Of a DNA stretch of 64,000 nt, positions 7,960 to 15,149 are shown one piece after another. This DNA is from Streptomyces sp. BA2 (GTDB lineage: Bacteria > Actinomycetota > Actinomycetes > Streptomycetales > Streptomycetaceae): contig NZ_WSRO01000002.1 of assembly GCF_009769735.1 (NCBI RefSeq), forward strand, positions 4,414,001 to 4,478,000, read 5' to 3'. Position 1 is the first letter of the stretch, and every line of letters begins with the position of its first letter. The position numbers and the translations under genes were made by a program. The notes beneath the pieces were generated by a model. That model was not told the origin of the DNA, searched no databases, and worked only from the letters and a program-made list of their open reading frames with translations.

Positions 7960-7998
7960 GCGTGAGGGCGGCATCCGTATCGGATGCCGCCCTCACGC
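7960..7998. terminator. Strong hairpin terminator
   Basis: Perfect 18-bp arms (7960-7977 and 7981-7998; GCGTGAGGGCGGCATCCG) around a TAT loop lie 9 bp after the permease-remnant stop. This is a typical Streptomyces stem terminator without a U-tract and closes the murR-like/murQ/permease transcript. Confidence 0.8.
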
Positions 7999-8025
7999 AT
8001 GCACAGCACTGCGTACCTTTACGGC

Positions 8026-8286
8026 ATGAGCGAGACCGTGACCCTCCGCGAAGCCACCCGCAGCGGGAAGCGCGTGGCCGCGCTGGTACCCATCGAGGCC
8101 CTGGACGCCTTCGACGAGGCGGCCGACGAACTCGCCGGGCTCGAGGCCGAGCTCCACCGGCATGACCCCACCGTCGGCACAGCCGAACTTCTCGGCGGAC
8201 TCTTCGACATCGCCCCGCATCACTCGATCCGGCGAAGCCGCGCCACAACGGCTATTATGTCGCCAACGACATATTACGGTTCCCGC
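8026..8286 (+). pseudogene. Phd/YefM-like antitoxin remnant reading into the next gene
   Basis: From ATG 8026 the frame reads MSETVTLREAT then RSGKRVAALVPIEALDAFDE, the middle of a Phd/YefM antitoxin. The usual N-terminal DNA-binding helices between these pieces appear shortened. No stop codon occurs before the downstream toxin start at 8287, and the frame is the same, so a 174-aa fused product is formally possible. A promoter-like palindrome just before 8287 argues that the toxin gene has its own start. I read this as a decayed orphan antitoxin; it could instead be a real fusion. Confidence 0.45.
8256..8273. promoter_or_regulatory. Operator-like palindrome before the HigB-type gene
   Basis: TATGTCG-CCAA-CGACATA is a perfect 7-bp inverted repeat in an unusually A/T-rich patch 13 bp before the ATG at 8287. 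Toxin-antitoxin operons are normally autorepressed at such palindromes, so the XRE antitoxin encoded downstream is the likely ligand. Confidence 0.6.
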
Positions 8287-8550
8287 ATGGAAGCCTTGTA
8301 CACGATCGAGATGGAGCCGGACGTCCGCGCCTGGCTCGAACTCCTCACGGATCGGCATCATCGCAAAGTCGAGGAGTACGCGGAGCTGCTCGCCGGCCTG
8401 GGCGCATCCACACCCATGCCGTTCGCGCGCCCGCTGCGCGACGGGGTGTACGAGCTCCGCCCGACCCTGGACGGCCAAGACACGCGCATCACCTACTGGT
8501 TCGCGCCGGACCGCCGCTATGACCGAGCCAAGGACGGAGACGCGAAATGA
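8287..8550 (+). CDS. HigB/Gp49-like toxin, apparently shortened
   Basis: 87 aa. MEALYTIEMEPDVRAWLELL and the later GVYELRPTLDGQDTRITYWF are typical of the phage Gp49-like/RelE-superfamily toxins. Family members normally continue after this point with a strand containing VLLTVFRKT and a helical tail of about 30 more residues. Here the frame jumps straight to the tail-like YDRAKDGDAK and ends. The missing part usually holds catalytic basic residues, so an in-frame deletion has probably disabled the toxin. The stop overlaps the antitoxin ATG (ATGA), the standard HigBA arrangement. Confidence 0.65.
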   Translation: MEALYTIEMEPDVRAWLELLTDRHHRKVEEYAELLAGLGASTPMPFARPLRDGVYELRPTLDGQDTRITYWFAPDRRYDRAKDGDAK

Positions 8551-8882
8551 GCCACACCCGCTGGAGGCTGGCCCGCGAGAGGAAGCTCAGCGAGGGATAC
8601 GCCGAGTCACCGGAGGCCGAGGCCGACCGCGCCGAGATTCGCCTCGCCATGGCCTTCGCCAAGGCTGTGTACGACCGCCGCAAGGAGCTGGGGCTTTCGC
8701 AGACTCAGCTCGCCGAGCGGGCCGGACTCACCCAGGCCAAGATCTCCCGCATCGAAGGCGCGGACGCGGTACCCACCCTGCCCCTTCTCCGCCGCGTGGC
8801 CACCGCGATGAACGCCTCCTTGAACATCGCCCTGGACGCCGACCACGAGGAAGTCACGTTCATCGCCCACTCGGCGGCCTGA
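8547..8882 (+). CDS. XRE-family antitoxin (HigA-like)
   Basis: 111 aa. A HTH_3 domain spans about residues 40-95: RKELGLSQTQLAERAGLTQA, then KISRIEGADAVPTLPLLRRV. The N-terminal ~35 residues are charged and would contact the toxin. The ATG overlaps the toxin stop. It probably neutralises the toxin and represses the operon at the palindrome 8256-8273. With the toxin shortened, it may now act only as a repressor. Confidence 0.82.
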   Translation: MSHTRWRLARERKLSEGYAESPEAEADRAEIRLAMAFAKAVYDRRKELGLSQTQLAERAGLTQAKISRIEGADAVPTLPLLRRVATAMNASLNIALDADHEEVTFIAHSAA

Positions 8883-8893
8883 GGGATACGCGC

Positions 8894-10084
8894 CTAGGCC
8901 CGCGCCCCCACCGGCCGCCGCAGCAGATAGACCCCCGCGGTCGAGACCAGCACCGCCATGACCGCGATGAACACCAGGCCCGCGCCCTCCAGACCCATCG
9001 GACCCGTCAGTACGCCCACCCCGATGACCGGCAGCGAGATGCCCGCGTACGCGACCACGAACAGCGTCGAGATCACCGCCGCGCGCCGGTCCGAGGGAGA
9101 CGCCTCGGCCACCGCCGACAGCGCCCCGCGGAACGCGAGGCCCTGCCCGCACCCGCCGACAACGGCGCTGAGCACCACCAACGCCAGCAGATCCCAGTGC
9201 AGCGCACCCGCGAGCAGCGCGAGGCCGGCGAGGAGCACGGCGCACCCCAGTGGCAGTGATCGCCCCACCCCGACCCGGCCGATCGCCAACTGTCCGGCGG
9301 TCGAGGCGAAGAAGGCCAGCGCGACGACGAGACCGCTGACCGCGTGGTTCTCCACGTTCAGGGACTCCGCGAGGAACGCCGGGCTGACCGAGGTGAACAC
9401 CCCGAACAGCGCGAACCCCACGAACGAAGCGATCCCCGCGGGCACGAACACCGCCCGCACCTGCGGGGGCACTCCGGGCCGCTGCGGCCGTACCGTGCTC
9501 AGCGGCCGCGGCTCCCGCACGGTCTCCGGAAGCCGCAGCAGGACGACGGCCGAGACGGCGACCAGCGCGAGGTGCACGGCGAACGGCAGGTACAGCGGCC
9601 AGGCCGCGTACTGCGCGAGCACCCCGGCGAGCAGCGGACCGCAGCCGAGGCCGCCCATGTTGGCGGCCGTCGCCACGAACGTGGCCCGTGAGGCGCCGAC
9701 GTGCGGTGCCGTGTCCATCACGTACGCCGTGGCGGCCCCGGTGAACAGTCCGGCGGACAGTCCCGAGAGCAGCCGCCCCGCATACAGCCAGCCCATCCCG
9801 ACGGCGAAGAGGAAGCAGACGGCGCTCGCCGCCGCGCATCCGAGGCCCCACAGCAGTACCGGACGCCTGCCCACGACGTCCGAGGCGTTGCCCGCGAGAA
9901 GCAGCACGCCGATCACCGCGAAGGCGTACACCGCGTACACGACGGTGACCGTCAGCTCGGAGAACCCGAACTTGTCCTGGTACAGGCTGTAGAGGGGAGT
10001 CGGCAGCGTGGTGCCGGCCATGCACACGGCGAACACAGCCCCGCTGAGGAGACACTGGCGCCAACGTCGTTGATCAACGTCCAT
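8894..10084 (-). CDS. MFS transporter
   Basis: 396 aa starting MDVDQRRWRQCLLSGAVFAV at an ATG whose first base is 10084. About 12 TM segments are visible. Motif A occurs as GNASDVVGRRPVLLWG after helix 2 and VRPQRPGVPPQVRAV marks the central loop. The LPTPLYSLYQDKFGFS segment after helix 1 is common in actinobacterial uncharacterised DHA1-type carriers. A perfect 12-bp palindrome, CGTTGATCAACG (10069-10080), lies over codons 2-6. It is convergent with the XRE antitoxin gene and divergent from the deacetylase gene. Substrate unknown. Confidence 0.85.
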   Translation of the reverse strand: MDVDQRRWRQCLLSGAVFAVCMAGTTLPTPLYSLYQDKFGFSELTVTVVYAVYAFAVIGVLLLAGNASDVVGRRPVLLWGLGCAAASAVCFLFAVGMGWLYAGRLLSGLSAGLFTGAATAYVMDTAPHVGASRATFVATAANMGGLGCGPLLAGVLAQYAAWPLYLPFAVHLALVAVSAVVLLRLPETVREPRPLSTVRPQRPGVPPQVRAVFVPAGIASFVGFALFGVFTSVSPAFLAESLNVENHAVSGLVVALAFFASTAGQLAIGRVGVGRSLPLGCAVLLAGLALLAGALHWDLLALVVLSAVVGGCGQGLAFRGALSAVAEASPSDRRAAVISTLFVVAYAGISLPVIGVGVLTGPMGLEGAGLVFIAVMAVLVSTAGVYLLRRPVGARA

Positions 10085-10276
10085 GCCGCCGACGCTAACC
10101 CGCACACCGCCCGCCACCCGCCATCCGCGCAGGGATGTCCGCGGGCTCCCCCGGAATTGTCCTTGATCGGTAACGGACTGGCCCCCGGTGCATCCCCTGA
10201 CCCCCGTTCCTCGTCCTGCCAGGTGGCCGCGCGGGACCGGGGCGCGGCGCGGGACGGGACGGCAAAGGGGCGGGCA

Positions 10277-11038
10277 ATGGCGCGGCACAGCGGTGGGCGG
10301 GGCTGGTACAGCAAGATCATCGGGGCTGCGCTCGGGGTGACGATGCTCGCCACCGGTGCGGGGGTATGGAGCGCACAGGCCGGTACTTCGGAGAGCTCCC
10401 CGCCGGCGGCCAAGAAGCCCAGCGCCGTCAAGCCGGTCTCGGCGACCATCGCTCACTCCTCGGAGGCCGGGAAGCGCGGCATCAACCTCACCATCGACGA
10501 CGGCCCCGACCCCAAGTGGACGCCCGAAGTCCTCGCCGTCCTGCGGCAGTACGACGTGAAGGCCACCTTCTGCATGGTGGGGACGCAGGCCGAGGCGCAC
10601 CCGGACATGGTGAAGAAGGTGGTCGCGGCCGGGCACCGCCTGTGCGACCACTCGGTGTCGCACAACACCGGCATGGACAAGGACTCCAAGGCCTACCAGT
10701 CCCAGCAGATCCTCGACGCCGAGCGCATGATCACCAAGGCGTCCGGAGGCGTACGCCCCATGTACTACCGGGCCCCCGGCGGGGCGTTCACCCCGTACAG
10801 CCGCAAGCTCGCCGCCGACCGGGGCATGCGCCCCCTGGGCTGGAACGTGGACACCAAGGACTTCGAGCGTCCGGGTACGGACGCGATCGTCGCCACGGTC
10901 CAGCGGGAGCTGCCAGGCGGCCCGACGCTCCTCTTCCACGACGCGGGCGGCGACCGCACCCAGACCGTCGAAGCCCTGCGCACGCTCATCCCCCAACTCA
11001 AGCAGCAGGGCTACACCTTCGGCTTCCCGGTCCGCTGA
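10277..11038 (+). CDS. Secreted polysaccharide deacetylase (NodB/CE4)
   Basis: 253 aa. The ATG at 10277 has AAAGGGG six bases upstream. An N-terminal signal or anchor (SKIIGAALGVTMLATGAGVW) precedes a linker and the NodB domain. CE4 motifs in order are LTIDDGPDPKWTPEVL (catalytic and metal Asp), HSVSHNT (two metal His), YRAPGGAFTPYS, NVDTKDFERPG and LLFHDAGGDRTQTVEAL. The enzyme probably removes acetyl groups from peptidoglycan or another cell-wall glycan outside the cell. The canonical motif-2 HSxxH is intact, so it should be active. Confidence 0.9.
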   Translation: MARHSGGRGWYSKIIGAALGVTMLATGAGVWSAQAGTSESSPPAAKKPSAVKPVSATIAHSSEAGKRGINLTIDDGPDPKWTPEVLAVLRQYDVKATFCMVGTQAEAHPDMVKKVVAAGHRLCDHSVSHNTGMDKDSKAYQSQQILDAERMITKASGGVRPMYYRAPGGAFTPYSRKLAADRGMRPLGWNVDTKDFERPGTDAIVATVQRELPGGPTLLFHDAGGDRTQTVEALRTLIPQLKQQGYTFGFPVR

Positions 11039-11066
11039 CTTTCGCTGACTTTCACGGCAGCCGCCG

Positions 11067-11492
11067 CTACCGGCCCCCCAGCGGCCCCTCCCGTACATTG
11101 CGCTGGCGCATCTCGACGGCGAACCTCTCGGCCGTCACGAAGTCGTTGTCGTCGTGCAGGACGATGAGGCCGTGGTGGGCCGCGGTCGCGCAGATCTGCA
11201 GGTCGATGGCGGAAAGGGCGTGGTGCGCACCGTTCTCAGCGGCGCGCAGCTGCACTCCTTCCACCCATCGGGCTGCTCCCTTGGGCACGGACACGTCCTC
11301 GTAGATGTCCGTGAACATCGAGTTGTACTCCTCGTACTCCCTGAGGTTCCGCGCCGAGCACCTGAATTCCGTACGTTGCGGATAGCAGGAACGCACCAGG
11401 CCATCCATGAGCGCCGGGTGCCACGCCGCGTACAGGTTCTTGTCGCGCAGCAATCGCCACAGTGCCGAAGAGTCCAGCAGGTAGCCGTTCAC
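11067..11492 (-). CDS. PIN-domain toxin (VapC-like)
   Basis: 141 aa. MNGYLLDSSALWRLLR carries the first PIN Asp (D7). ARNLREYEEYNSMF supplies an acidic helix, and SAIDLQICATAAHHGLIVLH followed by DDNDF supplies the later acidic residues. PIN toxins are Mg-dependent RNases. The ATG overlaps the stop of the antitoxin gene (ATGA), and both are on the minus strand. The protein is convergent with the deacetylase gene, 28 bp apart. Confidence 0.88.
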   Translation of the reverse strand: MNGYLLDSSALWRLLRDKNLYAAWHPALMDGLVRSCYPQRTEFRCSARNLREYEEYNSMFTDIYEDVSVPKGAARWVEGVQLRAAENGAHHALSAIDLQICATAAHHGLIVLHDDNDFVTAERFAVEMRQRNVREGPLGGR

Positions 11493-11713
11493 CTACGGAA
11501 TGCCTCCTTCTCAGCGCGATGCGCCGCCTCAGCAGCCTCAAGGTCCCAGTCCTGGGCGAGCTCGAAGTACTTGTCCAGGGCTGCCGCCCGCTCCAACCGC
11601 TTGTTGTACTCCTCCAGCGCGTGCGCCACCGCAGCGGTCTTCGTCTTGTGGCCGCCAAGACGCTTGGCCGTCTCCACTGCCTCGTCGTCGATCTCGATGT
11701 GTGTCAGCGACAT
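11489..11713 (-). CDS. VapB-like antitoxin
   Basis: 74 aa from an ATG whose first base is 11713. MSLTHIEIDDEAVETAKRLG and HKTKTAAVAHALEEYNKRLE form the ribbon-helix-helix type N-terminus typical of VapB-family antitoxins. The C-terminal third (DKYFELAQDWDLEAAEA) would wrap the PIN toxin. Upstream, TGTACA occurs near 11729 and again near 11757, a possible operator pair. The module appears complete. Confidence 0.85.
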   Translation of the reverse strand: MSLTHIEIDDEAVETAKRLGGHKTKTAAVAHALEEYNKRLERAAALDKYFELAQDWDLEAAEAAHRAEKEAFRR

Positions 11714-11799
11714 CCCGATCTCCCATTCTGTACATGGAGGGCCCGCATCTGCCCTTCCGAGTGTACAAAGAACGGCTGCCGCCTGCCTTCGCGATCCGC

Positions 11800-12027
11800 T
11801 CAAGGCAACCGCCCTTCCCGATTGACCAGCCGCACTCGCTCCCGCAGCACCTCGCCCGGCAGCGCCTGCCCGACCTTCTCCGGCGGACAGTCCCACTCCC
11901 GGCCTCCGCCGAGCGGCCTGAGCTGTACGAGACCGCCCTCGCACCCCATGACCTGCCCGACGCTGCCGTCCCTGAAGTCGACGGCGTACGTCCCTGCCTC
12001 CGGCACGCCCGGATCGTCGTCGTTCAC
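11800..12027 (-). CDS. Small conserved actinobacterial protein beside the XRE-DUF397 module
   Basis: 75 aa from a GTG at 12027. It reads GTYAVDFRDGSVGQVMGCEG then VQLRPLGGGREWDCPPEKV. Proteins of this kind commonly accompany XRE/DUF397 modules in Streptomyces and may bind the partner regulator, but I know no assigned function. The GTG overlaps the stop of the 70-aa gene upstream (GTGA), so the two are translationally coupled. Confidence 0.72.
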   Translation of the reverse strand: MNDDDPGVPEAGTYAVDFRDGSVGQVMGCEGGLVQLRPLGGGREWDCPPEKVGQALPGEVLRERVRLVNREGRLP

Positions 12028-12236
12028 CGCGCGCCCTCCAGTACGGCGGCGAGCCGCAGCGCGGTGTCGAGGTTGCAGCGCCCCAACTCCACGAGGGGGA
12101 GCGCCCCTTCGGCCGCCGCCGTCAGCGGATCCATCCGCAGGGACGGCAGCGTGACCCCGGCCCCTTCGAGCCCCGCTCTCAACTGCCGCACGGCCTCCTC
12201 CACCGCCCGCACCCGTTCCTCCGCCGTCAGCGCCAT
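12024..12236 (-). CDS. Small hypothetical protein, coupled to the 75-aa gene
   Basis: 70 aa: MALTAEERVRAVEEAVRQLR, then GAGVTLPSLRMDPLTAAAEG and a leucine-rich helical end. It appears to be all-helical and cytoplasmic. It is divergent from the XRE-DUF5753 gene across 115 bp holding a CAACAA/TTGTTG palindrome, so both directions may be controlled by that regulator. Function unknown. Confidence 0.7.
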   Translation of the reverse strand: MALTAEERVRAVEEAVRQLRAGLEGAGVTLPSLRMDPLTAAAEGALPLVELGRCNLDTALRLAAVLEGAR

Positions 12237-12317
12237 GGTCTCTGCCTCTCACACTGGGTGTTGCTGTTTCCTCACTAAGCGTGTCCGGTGCTGCGTAGCC
12301 TGAGAAGCAACGGCGTC

Positions 12318-12337
12318 CCAACAAACCGGCTTGTTGG
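12318..12337. promoter_or_regulatory. CCAACAA-N6-TTGTTGG operator
   Basis: A perfect 7-bp inverted repeat with a six-base centre lies 14 bp before the XRE gene's ATG and ends 3 bp before its GAGGAG. A near copy, CAACAA-CGCCC-TTGTTG, lies inside the same gene at 12812-12828. The upstream copy is well placed for autorepression. Confidence 0.62.
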
Positions 12338-12351
12338 ATGAGGAGTTGCAC

Positions 12352-13194
12352 ATGACCCGCCGCAAGGACCTCGACCCGTCGTCGAACCCCCGTGCCCTCC
12401 TCGGCTGCGAACTCCGTCACGCACGGGAGCGGAAGGGGATCAGCCAGGAGGCGCTGGGGGCGCCGTTGTTCGTGAGCGGCTCGTTCATCGGCCAGCTGGA
12501 GGCCGGTACGCGGCGGATGCACTTGGAGTACGCGCAGCACTTCGACGAGGTTCTGGATACGGGGGGCTTCTTCGCCCGCAATTGCAGGGCTGTGGCCAAG
12601 TCGAAGTATCCGGATCACTTTGCTGAGGCGGCGGAAGCGGAGGCCGCCGCTACAGCCATCAAGCAGTACGCGGCCTTGCTGATCCCGGGACTGCTCCAGA
12701 CGAGGGCGTACGCGACAGAGATCTTCCGCGCCTACCACCCGACGGCTACGGACGACACGATCAGCACGCAGGTGGAGGTGCGACTCGAACGCGCCCACCT
12801 CCTGGACAACCCAACAACGCCCTTGTTGTGGACGATTGTTGACGAGGCAGCCCTCAGGCGAGTGGTCGGCAGCGGCACGGTGATGGCAGAAGCCCTGCGC
12901 CACGTAGGGGGCCTCGCGCGTCAGCACCGGGTCATTGTTCAGGTGCTGCCGTTTGGCGCCGGGGCACACGCGTCCATGGCCGGAACGCTGAAGCTCATGG
13001 AGTTCGCCGACGCACCTCCGCTCTGCTTCGTCGAAGGGCCGGACATGGGGCGACTGCTCGACGACCCAGTCACCGTCGCCCGTCACACTCTGATGCTCAA
13101 CCTCCTCCAGGCCACAGCACTCTCTCCTAAGAAGTCCCTGGCTCTGCTGGAGTCAGTGGCGCAGGATTACGAGCATGGAGAACAGCACCCGTGA
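12352..13194 (+). CDS. XRE-family regulator with DUF5753 sensor domain
   Basis: 280 aa. The ATG at 12352 has GAGGAG about seven bases upstream. An HTH_31 XRE domain covers about residues 15-75 (LGCELRHARERKGISQEALG, then GSFIGQLEAGTRRMHLEY). A DUF5753 domain follows, with the typical IPGLLQTRAYATEIFRAYHP, TTPLLWTIVDEAALRRVVG and VQVLPFGAGAHASMAGTLKL. This regulator class is abundant in Streptomyces and acts with the adjacent DUF397 protein in developmental or antibiotic control (WhiJ-type systems). Its 3' end overlaps the DUF397 gene by 20 bp. Confidence 0.9.
   Translation: MTRRKDLDPSSNPRALLGCELRHARERKGISQEALGAPLFVSGSFIGQLEAGTRRMHLEYAQHFDEVLDTGGFFARNCRAVAKSKYPDHFAEAAEAEAAATAIKQYAALLIPGLLQTRAYATEIFRAYHPTATDDTISTQVEVRLERAHLLDNPTTPLLWTIVDEAALRRVVGSGTVMAEALRHVGGLARQHRVIVQVLPFGAGAHASMAGTLKLMEFADAPPLCFVEGPDMGRLLDDPVTVARHTLMLNLLQATALSPKKSLALLESVAQDYEHGEQHP
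12812..12828. promoter_or_regulatory. Internal copy of the CAACAA/TTGTTG element
   Basis: CAACAA-CGCCC-TTGTTG lies inside the regulator gene, one base shorter in its centre than the upstream copy at 12318-12337. A coding-sequence operator could add a roadblock or loop with the promoter copy. It may also be chance within the local codon choice. Confidence 0.4.
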
Positions 13195-13447
13195 GTACGA
13201 GTACGACCTGAGCGCGGCCACCTGGCACAAGTCCAGTTACAGCGGAGGAAGCGGCAGCGACTGCGTGGAGGTCGCCACCTGGCGCAAGTCCACGTACAGC
13301 GGCGGCCAAGGCGGCGACTGCCTCGAAGTAGCCGACGGGCACCCGAACCTCGTCCCCGTCCGCGACTCCAAGAACCCCACCGGCCCGAAGCTCGTGTTCC
13401 GGGCCGCCAGCTGGTCCGCGTTCGTCGCGGACCTCAAGGACAACTAA
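13175..13447 (+). CDS. DUF397 protein with duplicated core motif
   Basis: 90 aa. The ATG at 13175 lies inside the end of the XRE gene. The DUF397 signature occurs twice in tandem: TWHKSSYSGGSGSDCVEVA and TWRKSTYSGGQGGDCLEVA, followed by one VPVRDSKNPTGPKLVF and one WSAFVADL. A normal DUF397 protein has one copy of each. DUF397 proteins are the small partners of XRE-DUF5753 regulators; some act as toxins antagonised by them. The duplication may double the interaction surface. Confidence 0.9.
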   Translation: MENSTREYEYDLSAATWHKSSYSGGSGSDCVEVATWRKSTYSGGQGGDCLEVADGHPNLVPVRDSKNPTGPKLVFRAASWSAFVADLKDN

Positions 13448-13611
13448 CCCCGAGGCTCAAGCCACCAGCCCCGAGCCCTCTTTTCAAGGAACGGGAGGCG
13501 GGTCTCAACCCGCCCTCCCTCCCTAGGAGTTGGCACAGCCGATCACTTTCTGGCTTCGACTTGCCACGCAGCGTGACAACGCTCTAGCGTGCCCGATTAA
13601 CGAACAAAAAC

Positions 13612-13646
13612 AACCCCCGCCCGGTGCGACAACACCTGCGGGGGTT
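13612..13646. terminator. Hairpin after the XRE-DUF397 operon
   Basis: AACCCCCGC (13612-13620) pairs with GCGGGGGTT (13638-13646), followed by TAACC. The rest of the 231-bp spacer between 13448 and 13678 holds no gene that I can see. Confidence 0.55.
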
Positions 13647-13678
13647 TAACCATCACGATCGAAAGTCGAGTTCGATCC

Positions 13679-14551
13679 ATGGCTGACGCCAAGCTTAGTG
13701 CCGCCTTCCGCCCCGCGCACGCGACCCCGCACCCGATGGCCAATCCCGGCTACGGGAAACGTTCGGCGCCCGAACAACGGCCCCGCACGAACAACGACTT
13801 CACCCACCTCCCGCCCCGCGAGGCAGCCATCGCAGCCTGCCTCGACCGGCTCCCGGACGGCGCGGACATCTCCGTAAAGACCCTGGCCAAGCACCTCCCG
13901 TACGGGCAGTGCGCCCTCCGGACCGCCCTCAACAGGCTTCAGGCAGCAGGGCACTTGAGGCGCGGCAGAGAACACGTGCTCGGAAGCGGCAGCGCCCGCT
14001 GGATCACTCGAACGTGGTTCTCCCGCACCGCGCGGGACAACACCTGGTGGGCGGCCTTCACGCGCGGCGACGTGCCGGAGCCAGAGCCGGACAGACGGCC
14101 CCAACGCCCCACCCGCAGCCGCGCGTTCATCCTCCTCGCGGCCCTCGGCCGCACGGCCCCCGCCCTCTCCCTCTCGTACGCGGACTGCGTCGCCCTGGAG
14201 CCCCAGCTCACCGAGTGGTTCACGCGCGGCGCCACGGAGCCGGACGTACTCCGCGCCCTGACCGCCGGGCTGCCGAGCCCCGTCCACAGCCCAGTGGCCC
14301 TCGTCCGCAGCCGCCTCACGACGAAGCTCCCCCCAGAACCAGCCCTCCGCCCCGTACTCCGCGTCCTTGAGTGCGGGAGATGCGGATCGCCCGGCCGACC
14401 CGAAGCCCTGCCAGGCGGCGTCTGCGGCCCCTGCCGGGGCGAACCCGGGCCACCTCGCGCGGCGGCACCCCTGCCGCCCGCAGCGGTCCGCACCCACGCG
14501 GCGGCAGCCCGCGCCGCAGCCACCGGTCTACAGGCGGGCCGCCAGGCATGA
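13679..14551 (+). CDS. HTH DNA-binding protein with C-terminal Cys motif
   Basis: 290 aa. A winged-helix segment lies at about residues 40-105: REAAIAACLDRLPDGADISV, LAKHLPYGQCALRTALNRLQ and AAGHLRRGREHVLG. This resembles the MarR-like or plasmid-replication HTH found in many Streptomyces accessory proteins. The C-terminus has CGRCGSP and GVCGPCRGE, a possible four-Cys zinc knuckle, and then an Ala/Pro/Arg-rich tail. It is flanked by small regulatory and toxin-antitoxin modules. Target unknown; I cannot tell whether it regulates neighbours. Confidence 0.7.
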   Translation: MADAKLSAAFRPAHATPHPMANPGYGKRSAPEQRPRTNNDFTHLPPREAAIAACLDRLPDGADISVKTLAKHLPYGQCALRTALNRLQAAGHLRRGREHVLGSGSARWITRTWFSRTARDNTWWAAFTRGDVPEPEPDRRPQRPTRSRAFILLAALGRTAPALSLSYADCVALEPQLTEWFTRGATEPDVLRALTAGLPSPVHSPVALVRSRLTTKLPPEPALRPVLRVLECGRCGSPGRPEALPGGVCGPCRGEPGPPRAAAPLPPAAVRTHAAAARAAATGLQAGRQA

Positions 14552-14596
14552 CCGCTTCCGTCGCCGTTTGCCCGTCCGAGACCCAGCCCGTACAGT

Positions 14597-14614
14597 TTCC
14601 TGTACGTACAGGAA
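14597..14614. promoter_or_regulatory. Perfect 18-bp operator palindrome of yefM-yoeB
   Basis: TTCCTGTACGTACAGGAA is a perfect palindrome 26 bp before the yefM ATG. It contains two TGTAC half-sites, and further GTAC motifs lie just outside it (14590 and 14617 areas). YefM/Phd antitoxins autorepress at TGTACA-containing palindromes, so this is the expected operator. Confidence 0.8.
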
Positions 14615-14640
14615 GTCGTACATGCCCGAGGAGGACCACG

Positions 14641-14892
14641 ATGCGCACCATGACCTACACAGAGTCGCGAGCGAAGTACGCCGAGACGCTCAACGCCGTC
14701 ACGGACGACCGCGAGGAAGTCATAGTGACCCGCGCAGGCCGGGAGCCGGTCGTCATCGTGGCGCTTGAGGAGTACGAGTCCCTGAAGGAGACGGCTTACC
14801 TGCTGCGGAACCCCGAGAATGCCCGTCGCCTGCTGGCCTCCATCGACCGCCTGGAGAGCGGTGGCGGCACAGTCAGGGAGCTCGCCGAATGA
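14641..14892 (+). CDS. yefM: Antitoxin YefM (Phd/YefM family)
   Basis: 83 aa from ATG 14641, with GAGGAGG upstream. MTYTESRAKYAETLNAVTDD is the DNA-binding N-terminus. EEVIVTRAGREPVVIVALEE, then YESLKETAYLL, is the classic YefM core, and NARRLLASIDRLESGG is the toxin-wrapping tail. It neutralises YoeB and represses its own promoter at 14597-14614. The stop overlaps the yoeB start (ATGA). Confidence 0.95.
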   Translation: MRTMTYTESRAKYAETLNAVTDDREEVIVTRAGREPVVIVALEEYESLKETAYLLRNPENARRLLASIDRLESGGGTVRELAE

Positions 14893-15149
14893 AGTTCGTC
14901 TGGGACGAGTCCCCCTGGCAGGACTACGTCTGGTGGCAGACGCAGGACCGCAGGGTCCTCAAGCGGATCAATACACTCCTCCAGGACATCGCACGCAACG
15001 GCAACGAGGGCATCGGCAAACCCGAGCCTCTGAAGCACGGCTTCCAGGGATACTGGTCCCGCCGCATCACCGATGAGCACCGCCTCATCTACAAGATCGT
15101 CGAGGACGAGATCCGTATCGCCTCCTGCCGGTACCACTACGAACGCTGA
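14889..15149 (+). CDS. yoeB: Toxin YoeB (Txe/YoeB family mRNA interferase)
   Basis: 86 aa, full length. MKFVWDESPWQDYVWWQTQD, GIGKPEPLKHGFQGYWSRRI and DEHRLIYKIVEDEI are family hallmarks. The catalytic set at the C-terminal end is present: the Glu of KPEPL, the Arg of SRRI, and the terminal RYHY with His and Tyr. YoeB cleaves mRNA at the ribosomal A site when freed from YefM. The module looks intact. Confidence 0.95.
   Translation: MKFVWDESPWQDYVWWQTQDRRVLKRINTLLQDIARNGNEGIGKPEPLKHGFQGYWSRRITDEHRLIYKIVEDEIRIASCRYHYER

Noticed and set aside
10069..10080. CGTTGATCAACG perfect 12-bp palindrome at the MFS start codon
   Set aside because: It lies inside codons 2-6 of the gene and is short; chance cannot be excluded, so it is noted only in the gene entry.
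9701..10276. Upstream extension of the polysaccharide deacetylase frame
   Set aside because: It overlaps the MFS gene on the other strand; the real start at 10277 has a ribosome-binding site and a signal sequence.
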